From Carettochelys insculpta (Eukaryota; Chordata; Testudines; Carettochelyidae): a DNA stretch of 64,000 bases. How positions within the stretch are numbered: the stretch's first letter is position 1; the number at the start of each line of letters is the position of its first letter. This document shows positions 34,501 through 49,500 of the stretch, piece after piece. A model generated the notes under the pieces. It was not told where the DNA came from and searched no databases. It saw only the letters and a list, made by a program, of their open reading frames with translations. The stretch covers positions 193,227,298 through 193,291,297 of the forward strand of contig NC_134138.1 of assembly GCF_033958435.1 (NCBI RefSeq), read 5' to 3'. The position numbers and the translations under genes are program-made.

Positions 34501-37500
34501 CTGAGATGCTGCCAGGGTGGTTTTTCCTCAAGTTGTTTTTAGGTTTTCCTTATTTGCACCCTTTTATCTAAACTGCACCTCACTAAATCCCTCCCACACC
34601 CTTGGCATTTGCACTCTTAGCATATTTTCCTCTCCATTCATGGTAATTTCAATTTGTGTATGTGCCTCTCAGACTCTCCCCCTAGCATTCTGAGGGTTCT
34701 TGTTGCAGCTCTGGGAACTCCTTCTCCTTGTTCTTCGTTATTCTGTTGCACTTTGGTTGACCTACACCATGGAGTTGTTCCTGATCACATTTGAAAGCAG
34801 GAAAAGCAAAATGGGAACAAGTCACTCTCGCTCTTTGGGAACACTCTCTTTCTGGAGTAACTTAGGAAGCCGGAATAGCATTGTAAACTCACACCCTACC
34901 TTAATCTACGTTACTTAAAGTGCGGATAGGCTCTTTTTTCCCTCTTTCTGGTAACGTTCTAGTAACATAGTCCAGGGCTGTCAGATCAGAGCCATACTAA
35001 CTGTTACTTTTTGGGTCTGTGACTACTGTTTGGACAACCTAAAGTTGCATTGGCTCCTTTTGCTGTCATGATGCATTAGCTGTTCTGCCTTCTATGTAGC
35101 CTCTGAGCTCCTAGAAGGTTGGTTGTTTTTTAATGAGTGACGTGCAGGTCCCAAAGTACCCGCTTGCCCCCGAGTAATGTTGTGGGCTAGGGAGGACAAA
35201 GACAGTCCTACGCTTCTTTCTCCAATGTTGTAGCACTGTTTCCAGGTTATTCCCTCTCATTGATTATACTTATTTGACTGATTCCCTTCCTTCACCTATC
35301 CCAGTGTACTAGATTTCATGTGATGCTTTCTGCCAGCCCGACCGCCAATCCCTTGTCCTCCTCATTTCCTTCAGTCTTCTCTCAAGATACACTTTGGGCA
35401 TGTTATAAGATGGTCCCTGTGTCCTTATACATACAGCAGAGAATTTTAAAACACAAATTACAGTCAAAAATTGTACTGCTATTGATTAGAGGGAGTTTGC
35501 TTGTTGGAGAGCCAAATGCCAACAGGGAGCAGATAGAAATACCTTTGGAGACGCCTGCTAAAGCTGAGAACCTGTCGGACAGACCACATGCCTTTTAGAG
35601 CTTTTTTGTTCTCTCCCAGGTCAAGCTGTGATGTTGACAGGCACATACCCTGTTTTGAGGCATGGGTGCAACTTTTGCTGATGCCCCCCTGTACTGTACC
35701 AGACCCTTCTTCTGCCTCCTGGAGGAACTCTTGCAAAGATGCTGGCTGTATTTTCCCCATGTGTTTTCCTTTGTGTTCCTGGCTGTGGCCATGCAGTCAT
35801 GAGACCCCCCTGGTTTACCTTCTTCTGGCCTTGGTTGGGATGACCGTCTATCAGTCCAGGAGGTGTAAGCTTTTCAGTGGGGAGCTTTGCTCTGGCTATG
35901 GAGCATATGTCTGTTCCCTCATTGTCTCCCCATCTGGGCAGAATTCTTCTGAGTAGTTTCCACTGACTCCTTTGCAGAGCAGTTGGTGGTGTTCAGGGTT
36001 CACAACTGGGTGCCTCTTTCTAGGATCCTTGTTTTTAATCTGCTCCCCCACACTTTTCCTGTTCTAACTTTTTTAAAATAAATCTATTTTCTGGGGTCTT
36101 ATGCTCCTCTCTCAGTGGAGGATCTGAGTGTTTTGTCCTATGTAGACGTGGGCCACATCTACATTAGCTGGAAGATCAACGACTCAGGGTCGATCATTTG
36201 GGTTTCAGTTTCACGCATCTGGTAGGGACACGCAAAATTGATCCATCAGGGCCGGCAGTCGGCCCCTTTGTGCCTCGTGATCACTAGGAATAAGGAAGGT
36301 CCACGGGAAAAACCCTCCTGTTAACCTTCCTCAGTGAGGATGGTCAGGTAAGTTAATTTCAGATAAATCAATTCTAGCTACGCAATTGCCATGTCTAGAA
36401 TTGTGTATCTGAAATTGACTTATTTTCCCAGTGTTGACGTGGCCCACCCTTCCAGAATTAGAGTAGGCTGGCACCTTTCAGCTGCATTAAATTCACCCAG
36501 TTTAAAAGGTCTCTTTCAGTTGGACAAGTATGCTGCTTATCTGTTCATTCTGTGTTTTGACTTCTGACCTACCACCTGGTGCTGCATGAAGATTTTGTGT
36601 GTACACGTGCAAAGATCATGTTTGAGCATAAGTGACTTAAAAATGACCTCTCGCAAGAAATCTGTTAGCAACAAGGAACAAGAAGGCTTCTGTCTAGTGG
36701 TTAAAGTGTTCTGTTAAATTAAACATGTTGTAAACAAATATTTGTATCTTGGTGGTAACAACAGCTTGGATTATTAACAGTGAAAATTATAAAAATCCGG
36801 TTCATTGGTCAGTTTGTTGCTCATGCCTAGAGAATGAAAGTAAAATCAGTATCGTTTTTGTAGATGTCAGTTTCCCTTTCAGGTTCTCAGTGCTGCAGTG
36901 TTAGGGTTTCAAACACTGTGGGCAGACAAAGTGAAGGGGTTTGTGGTTTTAAAAATACTCTTTAACTTTTTTCTTTATTTGTGCAAAATTTAGAGTGCAC
37001 TGGTCCATTAAAAGTATAGGTTTAGGGTTGCAGGACACTTTGCATTCCCATTCCTGGCTCTGCCAAAGGCTGCCTGTGAATCAGTCTTTGCCAAGCAGAT
37101 TCTAGTACCCTTACAGATACTGGATTGCAGCATAGCTCCCTGCTTGTGAATTTCTTTGAGAGCCTCAGCTGGATGGAGCTGTGGAAGTGCTCGGTATTAC
37201 CTTAGAAGGCTAATGGAAATTAGTTAATTGTTTTAGATTATAATGTAGGGGTTTTGTTGCATTATACATTGCTTTGACTTTCTAACTTCATAGATAATAT
37301 ATCTTGTTTGGCAGAAGTTTTAAATCTTTTTTTTTTTGGTTGTATGTCTGCATAACTCTCTTTACCAAAATATATTATTTTTCAATACAGAGGCTAATGG
37401 AAATTTAAGAAAGTGGGCTATTAACAATCTCTCACTTATTAGAAAATAAGCTCTTAGTCCCTTCAGACAGGGTAGGCTTTATCTCTGCTTGCAATTGATT

Positions 37501-40500
37501 AACAAAACTTTTGTTATTCAGGAGTGCTTGACTTCCCCCCCACCCCCACCCACCTACCTGAACAACAAAAGTTTTGTTGCCGCAAGCGCAGTAGTGACTG
37601 TTGCTTTCTTGCCCTCCGTGCTTTCTGGCTGACAAATCACAAGCCATTAGGGGGGCTGGAAGTATTTTGTCAGCAAAAGTGCCCCCAAACAACATTTGCA
37701 CAAGCTGACTTTTAGCGACAGGGCTGTGTCACGACAGTCTTGTTGCTGGGAGCTGTGTAGCTGTAGCCATATGCCTGCACATGGAGTTTGTGACGTGTCT
37801 GTGTCCACACTTGGAGCTGGTGGCACCTTCTTGTTTTCAGTGTGAATTTAGCAGGAGAAGGTCACTGCAATATGTTCCCTTTCCAAAGTATGAATGAATT
37901 GATCAGAATGATCAATGACTTGATGCACTGAATGAGTCTTTAGAAGTGTCTGTATCAGTCCAGGTTCCTTGATCTTGACCCTCACCTTCTGGTAGCTTTT
38001 GCAGTGGCATACACCTGTGCAAAGTGGTGGTAAAATGGTGCAGAAGCTATGTCTAGACTGTTGTTGCTGTTTTGGGGTACAAAGATATCTCAAAATAGCA
38101 ACTCCGGGGCTTTTCACCATGCTCGAAATTGTGTAGCTATTTTGAGCTCAGTGTTCTGTTTCTGCTGCCTCTCATCAAGAGAGGGATAATGAAAACCTCG
38201 AAATAGCCCCTTATCTCGAACGTCAGTGCCATTTGGATGGCACCAAGTTCTAAATAAGGTAACTTGAAATAATTTACACAATTAGCAAATTGCATAAATT
38301 ATTCTAAGTTAGGGCTACCGTCTAGATGTAGCCAGAGAGCGGGTGCTTTACATCAGCTTGATGGAGATGAAAGAATATCCAAGGTGTAAGGCAGTGGGGA
38401 ATGAAATTATTTCAGTGCAGCAAATATTGGCCATCACTGCTTCAGCAACATGTCTACTATGGTTCCTTTTATCTTAATTAACTCAGCGCCTTTAGCATGT
38501 GCTGGGAGCAACTGCTGCAGAATGGAAGAGTGTGGTGGGATGGTTTATCAGGCTCTGAAGCAATCCCCTGTAAAAGTACTGGAAGATCTTAAAATCTTGT
38601 CCTACTGAAGAGCACATTGTGCCTTTTCATAGTGGATCAGATTGTACCGAATCATAGAACACTAGAACTGGAAGGGACCTCGAGAGATCATCAAGTCCAG
38701 TCCCCTGCCCTCATGGTAGGATCAACTACCATCTAGACCATCCCTGATAGGTGTCTGTCGAACCTGCTCTTAAATATTTCCAGTGATGAACATTCCACAA
38801 CCTCCCTAGGTAATTTATTCCATTGTTTAACCAACCTGACAGTTAGGAAGTTTTTCCTAATGTCCAACCTAAACCTTCCTTACTGCAGTTTAAGCCCACT
38901 GCTCCTTGTCCTATCATCAGAGGCCAAGGAGAACAATTTTTTCCCTCTTCCTTGTAACATTCTTCTAGGTCGTTATAAACCACTATCATGTCCCCTCTCA
39001 GTCTTTTCTTTTCTAAACTAAGTGGGGCAAGTAGTCCAAAAATGATAACATCACAGCAGCTTGTGCTTCTGAACATCCCAGCGATGTACTGTACTGAATA
39101 GTTTAATAAGCAAGATGTTTTAATAGAAAACTGTTGTCCTTTTCGTGGAGGTGGAAGCTCATATTATGGTGATATTCCTGATACACAGAATGGCCCCCAG
39201 AGGACTTTTGGAATCGATTATGACAAAAACTACTTCCTCAAGGATAGGAAACCATTCCGCTACATCTCAGGCAGCATTCATTACTCCCGTGTGCCCCGGT
39301 ACTATTGGAAGGACCGTCTGTTGAAGATGAAGATGGCTGGACTGGATGCCATTCAAACGTAAGTAGCTGTTAACTTTTTGGGAGCAGTCTTAAACCAGAA
39401 CAATGTGTGTGTGGTGAGGGAACAGTAAGCTTAGGCCATGTCTACATTACCCCGAAGCTCGAACTCCTCGGGACAGATCTTCCAGGATTAGGTTTCACGT
39501 GCCTGGTATGAACGCGCAGAATCGATCTGTCAGGGGTCATCAGTTGACCCCTGTACTCCTTGCTATTGTGAGAAGTAAGGGAGGTCGACGGGCGAAACTC
39601 TTCATCGATCTTCCTCAGCGAGGACAGCCAGCTAAGTTGTTTCTCACTATGCAATTGCCATAGTTAGAATTGTGTATCTGAAATCAACTTACTTTTCCAA
39701 CTTAATGAGGTGTAGATTACAAACACCCCATAGGCAAAGGCTTAAAATGGTCCAGCTTAATTTATATTGATTTCAACTGACCATTTCAGACTGCAGTGTG
39801 ATCGCTTGGACACCATAGACGCTTGGACACCTAACCATATGATGCCTATTTTCCTTGTTTCCAAATGTATTCAAAGGCAGCTAAAACATAGTTCCTAAAC
39901 TGGGGTGTGTGGATAAATTCCAGGGTGGGGCGTGAGGTGACCCAACCCTCCCACCCCCAGCCAATCACCTCCACCCCAAGAAAAAGCCTGCACTGGCGTT
40001 ACCTCTTGCAAAAATGGAGGTAGCGTTGGCTTCATGTGGCATGAGCAGGGGGAGTCCTGCAGCTGTGCACCAGAGCCGATGTCTCAGGAAGAGCGTGTGC
40101 GGCTTCCCCTCCCCAGACAGCCGGCGTGTTTCCTGAAAAGTCGGGTCTGTTGCCCACCGGCAACTTTCTTCTGCCTCCTGCCTTCCTGCACACGGGGAGG
40201 GGTGCAGGAGCAGCACACCCAGACACACACAAGTACCCTGCTCAGACCCTCACCTGCCCCATGCTCAGGGCCTCACCAGCACCCTGCCCCTTACCGCCTG
40301 GTCAGACATCTGCGTCCCACTGACCCCAGCTTGCTCCTGTAGCATATTTTCCACACAGATTTTTCACCCCAACCCTATCCCAGTGACTGGCAGCCCTGTC
40401 CCACACACTGAATCCCTCATTTTTGGCTCCACCTCAGAGTGTATGGAGGCCCACAAATTCCACTAACCCTGGAACCCCAGAAGAATTAATCTGGCATGAG

Positions 40501-43500
40501 GCCTTGAACCTCGGTCTTACCTACCCTCCCCCCATGGGGCTGGGGTGCCAGGGGAGGAAGGTGTCTCAGCTGGGGCCACATCAGGGGGGCTTGTGGGGCG
40601 CCTGGATGGTTGGTTGTTTTTTGCATTTCACTTGCGTGGTCCCTGACTTATTTTTCTGTGGGTCAGTGACCCCAACCCAAAACAGCTTCTCCACCTCTCC
40701 TATAAATAAAGACTCCCCCCCCATTTTAAATATGCAGCGATTCCAGTTCAGTTGGTGGAGAGGCCGAAGAACGATGTAGAGGGCAATGGAACTCTTGCAA
40801 ACTGTCCAGCACACTTGTGGGAGTGTTTGGGACTGTGCCGTTGGGGGAGTAGGTAGCCGGGGTTGTGCAGTTACTGGTGGTGGGGTATATATAAGGCAGC
40901 ATGCATCCGTACATAGTAGTAAATAAACCTTCACGATAACTTATCAAAGTAACTTGCGTCCATTGAGTTTATGCTAATCAGGAAAATAATTTTTATAGAT
41001 GTTTTTAATTGATATATTATGGCTGCGATTGAGAAAAGAGAGTATGATGAAGACTCCATTAAGTATGGATTCACTGTCATGGAAAGAAACAAGATCAATC
41101 GTTCTCAATGTGTAGTATGCCACTCAGCTCTCAGCAATGAGGCCCTGAGACCTAGCCGTCTTGAGCGACACTTGACAAAGAACCACAGTGCTTTGACAGA
41201 CAAACCAAATGAATTTTTTGCTGCTAAACTTCAAAATTTGAAACGCATGAAGCTCAGTGCTACTGGAGCTTTTCATCAAACGGTGGCCAAAGTGGTAGAA
41301 GCATCTTATGAACTGTCATTGCTCATCGCTAAAGCCAAGAAAGTGCCCATAGTCAGAGAAAGTCTTGTGAAGCCTTGCTCGTTGAAAGCAGCTGATATTG
41401 TATGTAGTGTCAAAAGCAAGAAAAAACTATCAGAAGTTTTACTTTCCAACAATTCTGTGAAACGTTGCATCGATGACCTGGTGAAAGATCTTGTAGGCAG
41501 AGTTGGCGTCTTCTTTTTTTGCAATTCAGTGTGATGATACTACTGATGTAGCACAATGCTGTCAGTTGCTTGTCTCCGTTCAATTAATTAACAATGGAAC
41601 TGTGAAAGAAGAACCGTTTTTCTCCTAAGGAATCGATGATCACATCAAAGGCTTCTGATGTTATGACAATGATTTCTGACTTTTTTGAAGTCCTCCTTTC
41701 ATGGGGAAAACTGATTGGTGTATGCACAGGTTATGCTTGGGTCCTGCTCTGGATTTGTGACATTGGTGAAATAAAAAAATCTTGCCATAAGCACAACTCA
41801 CTGCGTCAAACACAGACAAGCACTGACTGCTAAAATCCTTCCAGATGACCTACGTTAGTTGTTGAACTTGGCCATCAAAGTTGTCAGTTGTGTGAACAGT
41901 GCTTTAAATACGAGACTTTTTGCTGCACTTTGCACAGATTTGGGAGTGGATCATAAAACTTTTGTTTCACATGGAGGTGTGATGGCTTTCCAAATGTAAC
42001 AGGCTTTCGAGATTATTCGAACTGAAGGATAAAGTTGAAACTTTCCTCAAGCAACAGCAGAAAGAAGAGTTATATCCTGCATTTACAGACCAAACATTTC
42101 AACTTTCACTGGCACACCTCGTGGACATGTTTGAATCTTTGAGCAACTTCAATCTGAAGTTGCAAGGAAACAACACTGCAAGCATTATATTGCACCGCAA
42201 TGCCATCAAAGCATTTATGGAAAAAACCCAGCTTTGGAAACGTTGAACACAAGCTCAGATGCTTAACTTTTTGCCTTTTCTGACATTTTCATCACTTGCT
42301 GAAAATGAAGGTGTCCAAGAACTTTGTAAAGAGGATGTGTAGAACAAAATTGTTTCATCTGGACTGCCTTGCGGATGAATTCATCTGCTGTTTTCCAGAC
42401 ATCTTTTCTGGCAACCCCATTCATAAATTAGTAAGCAATCCATTCGACATTGGTGTTGATACATTGACAGAAGTATTGCAAGAACAAGCGCTTGAAATAA
42501 AATGTGATTCAAGTGTAAAAGATAATTATGAACACTCAAGCTTGGAGGAATTTTGGATAAAGTGTTTCCCAAAGTACTTGAAAGTTGGAGAAGAGCGCTA
42601 CATATTATTCTTCCATTTTTGTCAAAGTATCTCTGTGAAAAAAGCTTTTCAAGTTTAGTCACGTTAAAAATGAAACAAAGAAATTGACTGGATGTCAAAC
42701 AATTTGCATAGTGCACTTTCATCTTTCAAATCTAGGATTTCCCAACTTGTGAAGAAAATGCAGCGTCACACTCCACGTTAAATTCATTTTGTTTCTGCTA
42801 CATCTGAGGTTAAATTACATTTTTATTAAATTTTTGGGCCAAGCAGAACTATTTATGCTTGTTTTAATTTTAAATAAATTTTTATACCAAGTTTTTGTGT
42901 TTATTATAAAATTTGAATGACAAATTTAATATTTTGTTAAACGGGTGGTTGGATGATGGTAAAGAAGAGGTGAAGGGGCATGAGGGTTTCTCAAAAATCA
43001 GAAAGGGGGTGTGATGCTGAAAAGTTTAGAAACCGCAGAGCTAAAATAAATGCTTTCCTTACATTGCCTTTCTATGTAAACTACGGATGTAGCTGCCAAA
43101 GGTTCTTAGATGATCGTGAAAAAGAGGGAAGGTAGCCTGTGAATTCATGCATTGGAGAAATATTGAACCATAAGTCTCTTACGGTGTTGTTTGCACTATA
43201 AATAACAGGAGTTTGAAAATCCCTCGCCTAGCAGCTACAGGTGATTTGTTTTTTAAAAAGACATTTAAGTAACTAACCACTAGATGGAGCCAGATATGTA
43301 CATAACAAGAGAAATCAGTTTAAAAAAACGTGATCTGACTGTTTTTTCTCCTCTCTTGATCTATTCTACTGATAATGAGCCTTTGCCACTCTGACTGAAC
43401 AGACCTTCTCAGCTCTGGCCCTCCCCGTTAATAAGACACCTCTCCCCCAATAATCTGGTAAAGCAGGTCTTTGCCCACGAAAGCTTATGCTCCACAATAT

Positions 43501-46500
43501 CTGTTAGTCTATAAGGTGCCCCAGGACTACTTGTTGTTGTAGCATAAAAAAGCTTCTCTGAAGAACCAGCAGATACTGTTGGCTTCTCTGAATTTATATG
43601 AAAGATATTTGAACATCATAGTCTGTTTATTTTTTAATTTTGTTGGCTGGTACGTTAATCTCTTTTAGGAATTCATTCTACAAGAAGTAGCTGCTTGTAG
43701 CAAATATTCATACTTAAAAAATTCCAGGTGTTTTGTAAAAATCCTTGCAGCCTTTTAAGGCCTTTAATATTTCTATTTAGATGTTTTGGAAGAGAGCATG
43801 CGGAACAGCAAGCTGGGAATTGCTGCTGTCCTGCAATTCATAAAGAATATAGTGCACAGAATCTATTTCCTAGATTTATTCTTATGTTCCATTAGTCTGG
43901 ATGTAAGTTCATCTTTACAGAACAGTAAAGGTAAGGTGCAAATAGTCTGATTTCGGAGCATGGGGTGAAGTCACTGTTCAGGGGGTTCTTTTTCATTTTA
44001 ATCTAAGCCACTTCTTATGGACAATGTTTTCTTCACAGGTATGTGCCATGGAACTACCATGAATTCAAACCAGGAGTATATAACTTCTTCAATGACAGAG
44101 ATATAGAATATTTCTTGCAGCTAGCTAATGAGATTGGCTTGTTGGTAATACTTAGAGCTGGACCTTACATCTGCGCAGAATGGGACATGGTAAATTGTGT
44201 TTAAACTTCTAGGCAGAATTAATATCTGATTTCTCTTTATTGTAAGTGTCCTCCCTTTGGGTAGGGGGCAGGAGTTTTACGGTTCCCCATGGCTGAATAT
44301 ATGGCTCAAAGCAAGATCCCTCATTTAGAATACTAAAAATTGTGGGTTTGAGTCCTGTGTAAATAACTTCCCAGGTCATCAAGGGGAGGTGGGATGTTCT
44401 TAAATATTGATAATTTTATTATGGTCTTGGGTACTATAGGTCCCCAATGACCAGTTCTGAATTGGTAATATTGATACAATTATGGGATAGTCAGTTGAAC
44501 TTCTCCTTGTAATTCCTGAAAATGGTCATTGAAATGGTTTCTATCCCTTCATAGGGGGGTCTTCCTGCCTGGTTATTAGAGAAAGAATCTATTGTTCTTC
44601 GATCTTCTGATTCAGGTAAGGAGAGGAAAAGGATTTGTAAAAACGTTTCACTAACAGGCTGACGTGATGTTCAGTTGGTAGGCTCAGACTGTATTTTCAA
44701 GTATAGTGTTTTGTTCCTATTTCTACTGACAGTTTGGGAATAACAAAAGTGTGAGTACTTTCTGAATGGGATTTTCATTCTTGCTGAATATTTCTGCACC
44801 ATGCATAAATGTATGGAAAGACTAAGGTAGGAATATGGCAAGATTACTTGTGTAAAGATTTGCAGGGCTGGATCCTTACATTGTAAAAAAAAATAATGTT
44901 CTTTCAATTAATTAGATACTTTTCTGTGGCACGGTGACATTACCTCTTGTTTTTAATTTGTGGTCTTTTGGAATGATTTGGGTGTGATCTCTGAAGTCAC
45001 TTGGTTTCCTTCCATGCCGAAAGGCTAAAGTTATGAGCAAATACAGAATATCATCAATTCACAATTATTTGTTGCTCATATACACTTTGTGTTTAGATTA
45101 TTGGTCAGAAAAATATCCCATTTGTGGTTTGTTTTAGTTTTTCTTTTTTTTAAATTGATAAACTTTGGACCCTCACAATTTTTTCCCTTTGTATGTTTCA
45201 GATTACCTGGCAGCTGTAGGCAGATGGATGGGTGTCTTGTTACCCAGAATGAAGCCTTATCTCTATCAAAATGGAGGGCCAATTATTATGGTGCAGGTAA
45301 TGCATTTTAAAAATCAAATGGGAACACTGGGTAGAACACAGAAGGCCTGTTGGTTCCCATGGTTGAATGGTGAATAGTGCTTTCAAAGGTATGTTTCCAG
45401 TGATGAACATGGATGCTGTTTAAAATTGCCATCCATCTAAAAGATTCTAATGGGATTCCCCATTTTAATGGTAGGAACATCTCTAGAATTTTTTGTGCAT
45501 CCGCTGATTGTGCCAGTATGCATCTGATGAAGTGGGTCTTTGCCCTTGGAAGCTTATGCTGCAGTATCTCTGTGAGGTGCCACAGGACTCCTCATTGTGA
45601 TTCTACCAAGTCTCGCTCTCTCTTGCAATACTTCCTGCATATGCCACAGGATGGTAAAACAAACTTACTGATTTCTTTAGCCTTTTGTCTTAAGTAATGT
45701 TTTCGCTGCATTATAACTGGGATTAAAGTCCAGTAAGCTGTATCCCAAACAAAAGGGGATGGCAGTGCTGTAAGGCTCCTGGTGGTACCATTCAATTCTA
45801 ATAAGCTCTCTTTGCATCTCCAACGTTTAAACAAGTGCAATTTTGAGAGTCATCTTTTAGTGCTTAGTGTTGTTATCTCTTTGCCACTTTGAAAGAGACT
45901 CAGTGTGATAATGAGTTGAGCATGGCCACTTACTAGTCAGCCTGCCCGCCTGCACTGTTGATACATAGATCATGTTAAAGCAGCTCAGCTGAACCCAGCA
46001 CTTCCTGAAACTCAGGGACTTGGGATTTAAACCTTCAATCAAACTCATTTATTAATGTCTTTTCTGCTTCTTCCTCTCCTTGCTCCTTTTTTCCTTATTA
46101 TATACAGGTTCCCTTGCAGTGCTTCCCTGCAACTCCCCACCAAAAGTAGGAAATGCTGCTCCCCTGAAGTCCATGGGAATTTTGCCATTCATGTCAGTGG
46201 ACACAAGATTTTACCCCAGCTCTCTTTCTCCTGTAACCTCTTGGAGATTTTCTTGCAAATTCTTCTGTGCACTTGCAATCCCTTAAGTCGCTTTACAAAG
46301 CTGCATGAGCAGTAATATTACTATTCCACAGGTTGTGTAGGTGAGGCCCAGAGGAGGTAAGTCAGGTGAGCCGCCCTCACCGCATCACGCTGTCCACTTC
46401 AGCATGTGTGGCGAGTGGACAGTGTATTGGACATGGCAGTTGTACAGGTTACGTCTCCCTTGTCTGGCATGCTCAGGTCTGACAGGTCCTGAACAACAGA

Positions 46501-49500
46501 ATTTGCTAGATGAGGGGAGGTCCAAGGCTTCTGCCTCCAGCCTTGCGCTCCCAGGACTGCTGTGGTCCCAGCCTCCCTCTCCTGGGATCCTGGCCCTAGC
46601 AAGCAGGGCTCCTGCACCAGCGTCCATGCTGCCATGGGGCGGCAGGGGTTTCAGCTCCCAGCCCCAGCACTGTGGGGGCAGGCAGGGTTCCTGCAATGGC
46701 AAAAAGAGATTTTACTTTTTTTTCCATGTCTCTGCAGATGCCATTGCAAGGCTAGCATGGAGCCTGTCCAGCTGCAAACTGTTGTGGCAAGTACTGTGAG
46801 CATCTCACATGTTCTGCCGTGGTATGTGCAGAGCCTAAGCAGCTGTCAGAGCGATGAAGACTCTGAGGCGGCCACGGACATACACAAATGTGAAACGCTG
46901 GAGCGGAGGACAGGGGAGAGGGCCAATGCAGATCACATGGCCAAGTGATTATGAGCAGCCCAACACCAGGGCAATAAGGAGAGTGCAGCGAGGGGCACTG
47001 CTGGTCAAGGAGGCTTTGAAAAACCAGCTTTATGCATGACCAGACAGCAACGTAACAGTTACGTCTGTTGCTCTTAAGGACGTGCCCCCTGAATGAGCTG
47101 TGCTGGGTTGTAAATCGCCCCTCCCCGGTGCAATACAAGCAGTGAAGAGGCTTCTGCAAGCTTCATCGTTTTGATTCAGGGGCCAGTAAAGGCATTCCCG
47201 GCAGGGGCGTCGGGTGTGGCGCAGCAAGGGCAAGAGGCATTTTGCCAGCCCAGGTGGGGGAATGTCAGCCTTCCGCTCCCAGGGTCGCTTCTCAGAGCAG
47301 AGTGCAGGGCTGCCCTTGACTCCTCTCTCCTGGCATTCTGGGCTTCCAGTGGGGGGAGGGTAGGTAGCACGCTGAGGAGGGCCTGTGGCTCATCATGGGC
47401 TGCAGCGGGCTTCTGTGCTCCTATACGGTGCATTTCAGGAGCTCTGTTTGCTGCCTCATCAGCTGCAGCATCTCCTCCTGAGTCTGGATTTCGGTGGTCT
47501 CTGAGCACCCTTGTGTCCTCCCGATCCGCCTTCCTGTCTGCCATTCATTTAACTGTGCCCTGTCCATGTGGGAGGCTTGCACGTGCTCCAGGAACATATC
47601 TTCTCACGTTTGTTTTCTCTTTCAGACCTGTGCCAGTCTAACTGCTAGTGTGTGCGGTGGGGAGGGGGAGGTTTTGAGTGGTGGGTAGTGAGCCCACTGT
47701 TGCTCACACTGCAACACAAGTGAAGGCCAGACATTAGGGAGATATATTTACTGTAGATGAGACGTTTACAACACGCACAGGAAATTTATGAAAGAATCTC
47801 TGTGCCACACAATAGGTAAGGACAAATTCTTGTTTTTAAGCATCCTCTGTGCAGCAGGTACTACACAGAGATGTTAAGGGACCTTCTTGACTTGGTTTAT
47901 TCCCCCCCACCTGACCCCCCAATCCCATACGGCTGCTCAGAGAAAGTGATGTGTCTGAGGTGATGACCCAGTACATCCATTTGCTTCTTTTGTTTTCTGA
48001 TATGCCTGCCTGAGCTTCATTTTCACGTGGCATCCCTGGTGTATCCTGTTTTCCGCCATGCCCTGTGAGATCTTGGCATAGATGTCTGTATTTCGTTTGC
48101 AGCTTTAAAGCTGTGCTGGCAGAGCTACCTCTTTCTCCCTAGCCCCCCATGCTGGAGCTCGTCTGCAACCCTGGGAATTCATGGCCAGATGTGCTGCTGA
48201 GATGGTGTGTCTGCTCCACTCGTCATGCTGGCCAAACAGGCAATGAAATTCAAACTTTGCCTGGCTATTTCCTGCACACCTGGAGAGGAGTGGAGCTGAA
48301 AGTGGTGGCCAGAGTGGTCACATTGGGGCACTATGGGACACCTCCAGGAAGCCAAGAACATCGAATTTCACAATGCTTTGTCTGCACTACCCTAAAGTCA
48401 GCATGCAAGGAAGATTTTTGCATTAATCCTTGTGAAAAACAGGAGTAAAAATGTCAACCTTAGGAGCTCTTAGAATCACAGAATGCTAGGACTGGAAGGG
48501 ACTTTGAGAGATCATCGAGTCCAGTCTCCTGCCCTCATGGCAGGACCAAGTACTGTCTAGACCATCCCTGATAGACATTTATCTAACCTCCTCTTGAATA
48601 TTTCCAGAGATGGAGATTCCACAACCTCCCTAGGCAATTTATTCCACTGTTTTACCACCCTGACAGTTAGGAACTTTTTCCTAATGTCCAACCTAAACCT
48701 CCTTTGCTGCAGTTTAAGCCCGTTGCTTCTTGTTCTATCCTGAGAGGCCCAGAAGAACAAGTTTTCTCCCTCCCCCTTATAACATCCTTTTAGATACCTG
48801 AAAACCGCTATCGCGTCCTCCCTCAATCTTCATTTTTCCAAATTAAACCAGCCCAATTCTTTCAGCCCAATTCTTAGAGTTAGCAGAATGGATTCTGTAA
48901 TGTGGATTGACTGCTTAGAAAATTGACCTAAGTTACCTAAATTTGACCTAATCTTCTAGTGTAGACCAGGCCGAAGTATACATGCAGGTACCTTACTGAA
49001 CTAAACCCTTTGATGATGCAATGTGGGGAATCTAGCTGAGCACAGGTTATTTGAAACTCCACAACTCTTGGGTGGTCAAATGGGAGGTCAATCTGACACA
49101 TCAGCAAGAGTGGAATCGTTATGCTTACCAGCCTACTGTGTTATAAAACAGATAGTCGTCCAGTTACTTTATGTATTTGGTATGTGTATTCAATACAGAG
49201 TACTGGGACGAATTGTTCTCTGGGCAGGTATAATTGGAATTTCAGAAGTTTCCTTTGAGGAGTTTCCCTGGCATTGTTTCCTTGGCTTGGAGGCAGGACA
49301 GGTCTGCCTGTGGATCTGGCTGAGGATCCAATTTGCCATAAGAGGTCCAGCTGCCAGATTCCTTGGAGAAGTGCAGTCCCTGGCTATCCATGTGGAAACT
49401 GTGTTCTCTCCTCCCTCCTGCACTAGCTCGAGAACTCCTCCAGTGCTCTGTTGTGCAAAGGCTTTACTCTGACTTGTCCCAATTCAATTCAAACTGTGAT

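Noticed and set aside
41019..41534. 171-codon BED-finger ORF as a domesticated host gene
   Set aside because: It is inside a hAT element with intact target duplications, lacks the rest of the transposase in frame and has no sign of independent exons.
44270..44400. Possible tRNA or SINE head in intron 3
   Set aside because: Only a weak B-box-like GGGTTTGAGTCC is present; no cloverleaf and no clear A box.
48557..48826. 89-codon minus-strand ORF as a conserved small protein
   Set aside because: It is the antisense-oriented CR1 3' remnant; near-identical sequence is dispersed in reptile and bird genomes.
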